Source: Zafaria ginkgonis (GTDB lineage: Bacteria > Actinomycetota > Actinomycetes > Actinomycetales > Micrococcaceae). Taken from it: a DNA stretch of 64,000 nt. The notes beneath the pieces were generated by a model. The model was given only the letters and a program-made list of their open reading frames with translations. It ran no database searches and had not been told where the DNA came from. The number at the start of each line of letters is the position of its first letter. Within the stretch, counting starts at the first letter, position 1. The stretch is from positions 134,121-198,120 of the forward strand of contig NZ_BAABEO010000015.1 in assembly GCF_039540195.1 (NCBI RefSeq), read 5' to 3'. The position numbers and the translations under genes were made by a program. Positions 16,261 to 22,977 of this stretch are shown here, one piece after another.

Positions 16261-17754
16261 TTAGGCGAGCGCGCCGGCCCGGCGGCCGAACACCACGCCG
16301 GCGGCGAGGCCTGATCCGCCCGGATAGTTGCCGGAGAACAGGCCGCCCAGCATCTCCCCGCAAACGAACAACCCGGGGATCCACCGGCCTTCCCCGTCCA
16401 GCACGCGCCCGTGGGTGTCCGCCTTGAGGCCCCCGAAGGTGAAGGTAATGCCGCAGGTGACGCCGTAGGCGTAGAACGGGGCGGTGACCAGCGGCGTGGC
16501 CCAGTTGCTCTTGACCGGGAAGGTGTCCGCGCGGCGGGCGTCCTTGACGTTGGGGTCGAACGGGATCGAGGTGTCGATCGAGGAGTTGTAGTCGTTGACC
16601 GTCTTGGCCAGCCGCTCCGGATCCAGTCCGATCCCCTCCGCCAACTCCTCGATGGTGCCGGCCGTCCGCACCGAGACGCCGGGCATGTCGTACTCCTCGG
16701 TCCGCAGCATCGGCCGCAGCGTGGCGTCGAAGACCTGGTAGGCGATGGAGTCGGGCTGCTGCAGGATGACCTTGCCGAACTTGGCGTAGGTGTAGTTGCG
16801 GAAGTCCTCGCCCTCGTCGAGGAACCGTTCACCCCGGTTGTTGACGATGATGCCCAAGGGGTAGCTCTGCCGGGTGAGCCGGTTGGTCAGCTCGCGGTTG
16901 GACTCGTTGTTGGGCGTGAACGCGTCCCACTGCACGGAGTGGCAGGACCCCCAGTCCCCGCCCTTGGCGGCACCGGCCTCGAGGCCGGCGGCGATCATGT
17001 CGCCGTTGTTGTGGGCGGTGCCGCGGATCTTGGCGTTCTGCCAGCCCTCGCCCAGGTGCTCGCGGCGCCAGTCGGGGTTGGACTCGAAGCCGCCCGCGCC
17101 AAGGACCACGGATTCGGCGCGCACCTCCCGCACGGCCCCGTCGGCCTGCCGCACCTTGACCCCGCGCACGGCGCCGTCCTCGACGATCAGCCCGAAGACG
17201 TCCTGGCCGTAGCGCACCTCGGTCCCGAGCTGCCCGGCCACCCGCACGTGGTCCTCCATCAGGCCCTCGCCGCCGCCGACGTTGCCCACGTGCAGCCCGC
17301 CCCAGAACAGGTAGGTGCCGTCCTCGCGCTCATAGGCCTGGCGCTCGTACATCAGGCGGTACTTCAGGCCCAACGATTTCAGCCACCGCAGTCCCGGCGC
17401 GGCCTCCTCGACGAGCACCTTGGCCAGTTCGCGGTCGCCGCGCCCCTCGGTCACCTTCTCAAGGTCGGCGGCGTACTCCTCGGCCGGGTAGGGCGGGACC
17501 TCGGAGACCGCGTGGCGCTCGTCGAACTCGACCAGGTCGCGCAGGTCCTCCAGCCCGCCGTGCGCTATGCGGGTAGCACCTGCGGTGTAGTAGCTGTTCC
17601 CGCCGAACTCCTCGCGCGGGGCCTTCTCCAGGACCAGGACCCTGCGTCCCCGGACGGCTGCGGCATGGGCCGCGGTGAAGGCGGCATTGCCGCCCCCAAC
17701 GACGACGACGTCGAAGTCCGCCCCGGCACTGCCGGCGGCTGTCTCTCGAAGCAT
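16261..17754 (-). CDS. tcuA: FAD-dependent tricarballylate dehydrogenase-like protein TcuA
   Basis: A 497-residue flavoprotein. The N-terminus carries the FAD-binding motif VVVGGGNAAFTAAHAAA and EKAPREEFGGNSYYTAGATR. The C-terminus has GGLKADTHGRVLDGEGRWIPG and GEMLGGLFSGNYPGGSGL, both typical of TcuA and of fumarate-reductase-like FAD proteins. In Salmonella TcuA oxidises tricarballylate to cis-aconitate. The partner TcuB and transporter TcuC genes are not in this window, so a related acid may be the substrate. The ATG at 17754 is preferred because AGAAGG lies 8 bp upstream; a GTG at 17763 is the longer alternative. A GntR gene lies upstream on the same strand. Confidence 0.82.
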   Translation of the reverse strand: MLRETAAGSAGADFDVVVVGGGNAAFTAAHAAAVRGRRVLVLEKAPREEFGGNSYYTAGATRIAHGGLEDLRDLVEFDERHAVSEVPPYPAEEYAADLEKVTEGRGDRELAKVLVEEAAPGLRWLKSLGLKYRLMYERQAYEREDGTYLFWGGLHVGNVGGGEGLMEDHVRVAGQLGTEVRYGQDVFGLIVEDGAVRGVKVRQADGAVREVRAESVVLGAGGFESNPDWRREHLGEGWQNAKIRGTAHNNGDMIAAGLEAGAAKGGDWGSCHSVQWDAFTPNNESNRELTNRLTRQSYPLGIIVNNRGERFLDEGEDFRNYTYAKFGKVILQQPDSIAYQVFDATLRPMLRTEEYDMPGVSVRTAGTIEELAEGIGLDPERLAKTVNDYNSSIDTSIPFDPNVKDARRADTFPVKSNWATPLVTAPFYAYGVTCGITFTFGGLKADTHGRVLDGEGRWIPGLFVCGEMLGGLFSGNYPGGSGLAAGVVFGRRAGALA

Positions 17755-17809
17755 TAGTTCCACCTTCTGCTATAAACCTGCACTCTGCCGAATGCCTGCA
17801 CCCTGCTGT

Positions 17810-17821
17810 ATACCGATGCAT
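17810..17821. promoter_or_regulatory. Candidate GntR operator upstream of tcuA
   Basis: ATACCGATGCAT, inside the inverted repeat GTAT-N8-ATAC (17808-17823), lies about 55 bp upstream of the TcuA start. Eleven of its 12 bases recur at 18679-18690 upstream of the GntR gene. The shared element supports co-regulation of both genes by the FCD-GntR protein. Confidence 0.5.
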
Positions 17822-17914
17822 ACGGTTGAATTCAAGACGAGGAGAGCCATCGGGGAAAGCGGAACGTTCAATGCGGCGGAACGGGCCCCGGACCCCGCCC
17901 GCGGGCAGCAAAAC

Positions 17915-17952
17915 GGCCGGCAGGGGCAGGCGAAGCGCTGCCCCTGCCGGCC
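17915..17952 (-). terminator. Terminator hairpin downstream of the GntR gene
   Basis: A perfect 15-bp stem (17915-17929 with 17938-17952; left arm GGCCGGCAGGGGCAG) follows the GntR stop codon by 8 bp on the minus strand and is followed by GTTTT. It separates GntR from TcuA. Confidence 0.75.
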
Positions 17953-17960
17953 TTCGGCGG

Positions 17961-18626
17961 TCAGAGCCGGCCCAGCTCCTCGGTGTACAGGTTCAGCTTG
18001 ATGTCCCGCGCCGCCTTGAAATGGGCGTAACCCACCTCGTAGGCCTTCTCGCCGGCGCGCAATTCGATCGCCTGGACCAGTTGGTCATGTTCCGCGCAGG
18101 CGGCTTCCCAGCGCCCCGGCTGCGAAAGCGTGGTCGCGGGAAAACGGGCCAGATGCAGATCGAGGCGTTCCAGCAGGTCACGCAGGGGTTCATTGTGGGC
18201 GGCCTGCCAAACGGCCCGGTGGAAGGCCCGATTCGCCCGGACCATCTCGGCCGGAGACGCGGCATCGGCGTTCCTGCACTGTTGCGCAGCGGCCCGGAGC
18301 AGCCGCACATCGTGATCCGTCCGCCGGTCCGCGGCAACCCGTCCCGCGGTCGCCTCAAGCAGGATGCGGGCCTCGTAGATGTCCAGGATCTCCTCCGGGG
18401 ACCGCTCGCGGACCACCAGCCCACGCTCGTTCCACGACACCAGTCCGTCCTGCTCCAGGCGCCGGAGCGCTTCGCGGACGGGGGTACGGCTCACCCCGCA
18501 CCACTTCGCAAGGGAGGATTCGACCAACCCCTGCCCGGGCGCCAATTCCCCGGACACAATGGCTTCCTTGATCTTCTCGTAGGGGCTGACGCGCGTACCC
18601 GCCGTTTCCCCTCGTTCCGCAGCCAT
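17961..18626 (-). CDS. GntR family transcriptional regulator, FadR/FCD type
   Basis: A 221-residue regulator. Its N-terminal winged helix reads YEKIKEAIVSGELAPGQGL and SLAKWCGVSRTPVREALRRLEQDGLV. The all-helical C-terminal FCD domain includes ARILLEATAGRVAADRR and RANRAFHRAVWQAAHNEPL, with the Asp/His residues that usually hold a metal and a carboxylate ligand. It probably controls itself and the tcuA-like gene downstream in response to an organic acid. AAAGGGGG precedes the ATG at 18626. Confidence 0.85.
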   Translation of the reverse strand: MAAERGETAGTRVSPYEKIKEAIVSGELAPGQGLVESSLAKWCGVSRTPVREALRRLEQDGLVSWNERGLVVRERSPEEILDIYEARILLEATAGRVAADRRTDHDVRLLRAAAQQCRNADAASPAEMVRANRAFHRAVWQAAHNEPLRDLLERLDLHLARFPATTLSQPGRWEAACAEHDQLVQAIELRAGEKAYEVGYAHFKAARDIKLNLYTEELGRL

Positions 18627-18648
18627 CGGGCCGCCCCCTTTCGCCGTG

Positions 18649-18690
18649 GTCCGTACACCTCAGTCCGTACACATCAGCATACCGATGCGT
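18649..18690. promoter_or_regulatory. Tandem repeats and GntR operator candidate upstream of the GntR gene
   Basis: Two head-to-tail 14-bp copies of GTCCGTACACMTCA occupy 18649-18662 and 18663-18676. They are followed at 18679-18690 by ATACCGATGCGT, which matches 11 of 12 bases of the element in front of tcuA. The block starts 22 bp upstream of the GntR start, a usual place for autoregulation. Confidence 0.5.
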
Positions 18691-18805
18691 CGCTGCCCGG
18701 CCCCGGCATCCGCCGGGCTCCAGATGCACTGCCACGGGCCGAACCGCCGGGCGGGGCGAAACCGCTCCCCGCCGGGGCCTCGCTCCGAATGGAAGGATGG
18801 GGGCC

Positions 18806-19141
18806 ATGACCGTCCTCAAATCGATCCTGCTCTTCGGCGTGGCCGCCCTCTTCGAGATCGGCGGAGCCTGGCTGGTGTGGCAGGGCATCCGCGAGCAGCG
18901 CGGCTGGGTGTGGGTCGGGGCCGGGGCGATCGCGCTGGGCATCTACGGGATGGTGGCCACCCTGCAGCCGGACGCGAACTTCGGGCGGATCCTCGCCGCC
19001 TACGGGGGCGTCTTCGTGGCCGGTTCGCTGGCCTGGGCGATGCTGGTGGACGGGTTCCGGCCGGACCGCTGGGACGTGGCCGGCGCGCTGGTGTGCCTGG
19101 CCGGCGTCGGACTGATCATGTACGCCCCGCGGGGCAGCTGA
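18806..19141 (+). CDS. YnfA family small membrane protein
   Basis: A 111-residue protein, the standard length for the UPF0060/YnfA family. It has four hydrophobic segments and the conserved parts LFEIGGAWLVWQGIREQ, GIYGMVATLQP, GRILAAYGGVFV and DRWDVAGALVCL. YnfA resembles small-multidrug-resistance transporters in fold, and its role is poorly defined. The ATG at 18806 (MTVLKS) fits GGAAGG placed about 10 bp upstream better than the ATG at 18797. Confidence 0.88.
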   Translation: MTVLKSILLFGVAALFEIGGAWLVWQGIREQRGWVWVGAGAIALGIYGMVATLQPDANFGRILAAYGGVFVAGSLAWAMLVDGFRPDRWDVAGALVCLAGVGLIMYAPRGS

Positions 19142-19299
19142 CTCCCCGCGCCCAGGGCGGAAGAACCGCTCCACCTGGAACGGCACGTGTTGGAAGCTCG
19201 CACGCCGGAACGGCACACATGGCGCAGAATGGGAACCACACGGCCCTCCGGCGACCGGAAAACGGCAGGCGGGCACACCGCCAGACAGACAGGACAGAC

Positions 19300-19779
19300 A
19301 TGGGTTCCACAGACGCCTTCTACCTCGACAAGTCAGATCCCGCCCCGTGGAAGGCACTGAACGCTTTCTCCCTGAAGGTGAGCGCCGCACTGAAGGCGGC
19401 CGGACTCAGCCGCCGCATCGCCGAACTGGTGAACCTGCGCATCTCCCAGATCAACGGCTGCGCCTTCTGCCTGGACATGCACACCAAGCAGGCCCTGGAG
19501 GCCGGCGAAACCATCCAGCGTTTGGGCGTGCTGCCGGCCTGGCGCGAGACGGACCTGTTCACCGACGAGGAGATGGCCGCGCTGGCGATCGCCGAGACCG
19601 TCACCCTCCTTCCCCACGAGGAGGAGCGCCTGGCCGAACTCGCCGGCGTCCGCAACATCCTGACAGATGCCCAGTACTCGGCCCTGACGTGGGCGGCCAT
19701 CTCCATCAACGCCTTCAACCGGGTCTCCATCATCAGCCGCCACGCCATCACCCCGGACCCGGAGCCCGAACAGGCTTAG
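19300..19779 (+). CDS. Carboxymuconolactone decarboxylase/AhpD-like protein
   Basis: A 159-residue protein with the AhpD-type core LVNLRISQINGCAFCLDMH, in which the CxxC pair and the nearby His form the peroxidase-like relay. Family members reduce peroxides or recycle peroxiredoxins. AGGACA precedes the ATG. The pirin-family gene begins 10 bp downstream, so the two are probably co-transcribed, perhaps in an oxidative or electrophile response. Confidence 0.85.
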   Translation: MGSTDAFYLDKSDPAPWKALNAFSLKVSAALKAAGLSRRIAELVNLRISQINGCAFCLDMHTKQALEAGETIQRLGVLPAWRETDLFTDEEMAALAIAETVTLLPHEEERLAELAGVRNILTDAQYSALTWAAISINAFNRVSIISRHAITPDPEPEQA

Positions 19780-19789
19780 GCTGGTACAC

Positions 19790-20800
19790 ATGAGCAACAC
19801 CGAGGCAGTTCCCGCCGAAGTCCTGTGCGAGACCGGCACGGACCGCGAGGGCATCGAACTCCTGGAACCGCGCGACGTCCCGCTCGGCGGCGTGCGCGCC
19901 ATGACCGTGCGCCGCACGCTGCCGCAGAAGCGGCGCAGCCTGATCGGCGCCTGGTGCTTCCTGGACCACTACGGCCCGGACAACGTGGAAGCCACCGGCG
20001 GCATGCGCGTGGCCCGACACCCCCACACCGGCCTGCAGACCGCCAGCTGGCTGTTCACCGGCGAGATCGAACACCGGGACTCCGCCGGCTTCCACGCGCT
20101 GGTCCGCCCGGGCGAGCTGAATCTGATGACCGCCGGGCGCGGCATCAGCCACTCGGAGTTCTCCACCCCGGACACCACCGTCCTGCACGGCGCCCAGCTG
20201 TGGATCGCACTGCCGGACGCGACCCGCTCCGTGGAGCCGGGCTTCGAGCACTACCGCCCGGAGCCCGTGGCCGGGGAAGGCTGGGAGCTGCGCGTGTTCC
20301 TGGGCGAGCTCGCCGGCAGTTCCTCCCCGGTGAAGACCCACACCGCGCTGGTCGGCGCCGAAATCCTGCTCGAGCCCGGCACGCGGCTGGGGCTGGAGCT
20401 GGACCCCGCCTTCGAACACGGCATCCTGCTGGACACCGGAGACCTGGGGCTCGACGGCCGCGAGGTCGCCACAGACCACCTGGCGTACCTGCCCACGGGG
20501 CGTACCGGCGTCGTGCTGGAGGCCGGCGAGCGTGCGGTCCGCGCGCTGCTGATCGGCGGCGAACCGCTGGGCGAGCAGATCGTGATGTGGTGGAACTTCG
20601 TGGGCCGCAGCCACGAGGAGGTCGTGGCCTACCGCGCGGCCTGGCAGGCGGAGATCGGCGTCGGGGCGCCGGTTCCCGGGGCGGCCGAGGCGTACGACGA
20701 CGGCGCCCCCGTCCCGCGCTTCGGCACCTTCCCGCCGGGGGAACCGGCGCCGTGGCCGGCCCCCGCGCTTCCGACCGTGCGCATGAGGCCCCGGGGCTAG
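19790..20800 (+). CDS. Pirin family protein
   Basis: A 336-residue two-cupin protein. The N-terminal cupin has the pirin metal site: RVARHPHTGLQT, IEHRDSAG and GISHSEF. Related bacterial pirins such as YhhW are iron-binding quercetinase-like dioxygenases, while others have regulatory roles. The C-terminal third is the pirin C domain (ALLIGGEPLGEQIVMWWNFV). It follows the AhpD-like gene by 10 bp and precedes the acetyltransferase gene by 83 bp. Confidence 0.88.
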   Translation: MSNTEAVPAEVLCETGTDREGIELLEPRDVPLGGVRAMTVRRTLPQKRRSLIGAWCFLDHYGPDNVEATGGMRVARHPHTGLQTASWLFTGEIEHRDSAGFHALVRPGELNLMTAGRGISHSEFSTPDTTVLHGAQLWIALPDATRSVEPGFEHYRPEPVAGEGWELRVFLGELAGSSSPVKTHTALVGAEILLEPGTRLGLELDPAFEHGILLDTGDLGLDGREVATDHLAYLPTGRTGVVLEAGERAVRALLIGGEPLGEQIVMWWNFVGRSHEEVVAYRAAWQAEIGVGAPVPGAAEAYDDGAPVPRFGTFPPGEPAPWPAPALPTVRMRPRG

Positions 20801-20883
20801 GCGCCCGGGCGCCCCAACCCAGCAACCCGCCGCGCAGCAACACACCGAACAGCAACCTTCCGAGACGTCACCCAGGAGCCGCA

Positions 20884-21219
20884 ATGACCGAAACCGCCAC
20901 CATCGTTGCCCACCACCACCCGGAGCGGCACCGCTACGAGCTCCTCGACGGGGACGCCGTCATCGGCAAGACGCTCTACATGCCCTTCGAGGACGCGGCC
21001 GGACCGCTGCGGATCTTCTACCACACCAAGGTCAACGACGCCTACGCCGGGCAGGGGCTGGCCTCGAAGCTGGCCCGGGCGGCGCTGGACGGGACGCGGG
21101 AGGCCGGGGCGCGCATCGTGCCGGTCTGCCCGTACATCAAGGCGTACCTGGGCAAGCACCCGGAGTACTCGGACATCGTGGTGACCCCGCGGCCCGAGCA
21201 CCTGGCCCTCTTGCCGTAG
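20884..21219 (+). CDS. GNAT-family N-acetyltransferase, short YjdJ-like type
   Basis: A 111-residue protein. The segment FYHTKVNDAYAGQGLASKLARAAL contains the acetyl-CoA loop (AGQGLASKL, close to the R/QxxGxG/A pattern), followed by IVPVCPYIKAYLGKHPEY, the typical end of short GNAT proteins of this kind. Acceptor substrate is unknown. CAGGAG lies 6 bp before the ATG. Confidence 0.82.
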   Translation: MTETATIVAHHHPERHRYELLDGDAVIGKTLYMPFEDAAGPLRIFYHTKVNDAYAGQGLASKLARAALDGTREAGARIVPVCPYIKAYLGKHPEYSDIVVTPRPEHLALLP

Positions 21220-21353
21220 CGGCTACGAAGAAGGGCCCCTGACAGGCGGCGCGGCGTCGGCGAGGCTCTGCATCTTGCAGGCCGGTGCCGGATAGGATCG
21301 CGGCAAGCAGGCACCGGCGCCTGCGCAGATCCCGCGAGAGGCCAAGGTACCCG

Positions 21354-22871
21354 ATGATCCATTCCGCCGTGATCGAGGGCGTTCCCGTCCGTTGGGCCGA
21401 TCAGCCCGGCCGTTTCAGTGCATCGCTGGTCTTCCGGGCCGGCGTGCGGGACGAGACCTTCGCAACGGCGGGGATCACGCACCTGGTGGAGCACCTCGCG
21501 TTCTCCGGGATCCCGGTGCCTGACCACGCGCACAACGGCGAGGTCAAGCTGGGCATCACGGAGTTCATGTTCGAGGGCACGCCCGAGGAGGTGGCCGAGT
21601 CCCTGGCAGCCATCTGCGGATCGCTGTCGGCCCTGGCCGAGGGACGGGTGGACGAGCAACAGTTGGCCCGGGAACGCGCCGTGCTCGAGGCCGAGGGCGT
21701 CACGAGTCCGGTGCCGCCGGAAATGGCCGAGGCGCTGTCGAACCACTACGGCCTGATCGGGCCCGGGCTGGCCGCGGTGGACGAGAAGTACCTGGACCGT
21801 CTGACCGCCGCGGACGTGGCGAAGTATGCGGCCGGATACTTCACGCGGGGCAACGCCGTCCTGGTGTGCTCCGCGGCCCCACCGGAGGGCCTGCGCCTGC
21901 CACTGCCCGAGGGGCCACGACGGCCCCTGCTCGACGCCGACCGCGTCGGTGCGTCCACGCCGGCCGAGTACGTCAGCGGCGGGACGAAGGTGGTGCTCTC
22001 CTTCAGGATTCCCGGCGACCACAACGACGCTGCCGCCGCCACGCCGCTGGTGCAGCAGGCATTGGAACGGCGCATCCACGAGGGACTGCGCCGCCGAGAC
22101 GGGTTGGTCTACGGCGCGGACTGCTACGGCGTGACGGTCGATGACCGCAGCGCACTCTTGGTCGCCACCATCGACGTGGCCCCGCGCAACGCGGCCGAGT
22201 CGGCCCGCCGCGTCGTAGACGAGTTGCGAAATCTGCGGGATACCGGGCTCACCCCTGAGGAAGTGCGCCGCTCTACCGCCCGGCTCGCCTCCGACCGGGC
22301 CGAGCCCGAGTCGGCACAGGGCGATGCGTACCAGGCCGCGGTGGCCGAACTCTGCGGGCAACGCCCTTGGCTGCTGGCCGACTTCGCCGCCGCGCTGGAG
22401 ACCTACACCCCCGCGCTCACCACCGCCCTGCTGGCTGACTTGGACACCACGCTGCTCGTCGGGCTCCCCGAGGAAGCCATCCCCGACGACGTGAACGCGG
22501 CCACCGGCGTCGTCTTCCCGCCCCGCCGCACCCAGGAACGGGCCGAGGTCCAAGGGAAGGTGTACAAGCGCGGGCTGCTGGCCCGGTTCGCCGGCGCCCC
22601 GGCCGACGCACGCCTGGTGGTCGGCCAGGCCGGCGTCGAACTGACGCTGCTCGGCGAGACCACGGCCATGCCGTGGGAGGCGATCGTGGGTCTGGAGCGC
22701 GAGCCATTCGATGCCGGCGTCGAGGGGATCACGCTCTACACCCGGGATGCGTTCCAGTTCGCCTTCCTCTCCGCCTGGTTCCGCCGCGGCGAAGAAGCGG
22801 TCACCCGGATCCGGGCCGCGGTGCCGGAGCGGCTCCAGTTCCTGACGGCCCCGGACGGGAACTCCAACTAG
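21354..22871 (+). CDS. M16-type (insulinase-like) zinc peptidase
   Basis: A 505-residue protein. The N-terminal half carries the inverted zinc motif HxxEH as HLVEHLAFSG, with GVRDE and the downstream Glu-rich helix (QLARERAVLEAEG) that provides the third metal ligand. The middle and C-terminal parts resemble the second M16 domain (RRIHEGLRRRDGLVYGADC). AAGG precedes the ATG at 21354. There is no signal peptide, so it is probably cytoplasmic. It is a solitary gene with no cofactor-maturation neighbours such as PQQ genes. Confidence 0.82.
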   Translation: MIHSAVIEGVPVRWADQPGRFSASLVFRAGVRDETFATAGITHLVEHLAFSGIPVPDHAHNGEVKLGITEFMFEGTPEEVAESLAAICGSLSALAEGRVDEQQLARERAVLEAEGVTSPVPPEMAEALSNHYGLIGPGLAAVDEKYLDRLTAADVAKYAAGYFTRGNAVLVCSAAPPEGLRLPLPEGPRRPLLDADRVGASTPAEYVSGGTKVVLSFRIPGDHNDAAAATPLVQQALERRIHEGLRRRDGLVYGADCYGVTVDDRSALLVATIDVAPRNAAESARRVVDELRNLRDTGLTPEEVRRSTARLASDRAEPESAQGDAYQAAVAELCGQRPWLLADFAAALETYTPALTTALLADLDTTLLVGLPEEAIPDDVNAATGVVFPPRRTQERAEVQGKVYKRGLLARFAGAPADARLVVGQAGVELTLLGETTAMPWEAIVGLEREPFDAGVEGITLYTRDAFQFAFLSAWFRRGEEAVTRIRAAVPERLQFLTAPDGNSN

Positions 22872-22977
22872 GCCGCGGGAATTTTTCCCACCTCCGCGGC
22901 CGTCACGGCGGCGTGTCCGGGCAACACGCCGCGTTTTCCGGCAGGTCCGGCCCGGAAAGTGGGAAATTTCGCGGCGG
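22872..22977. terminator. Fold-back region between convergent genes
   Basis: The whole gap can fold. Inexact outer arms, near GCGGGAATTTTTCCCAC at 22876-22890 and GTGGGAAATTTCGCGG at 22958-22974, surround an inner perfect 9-bp stem (22908-22916 with 22924-22932, arms GCGGCGTGT and ACACGCCGC). A bidirectional terminator is the simplest reading. Confidence 0.6.
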
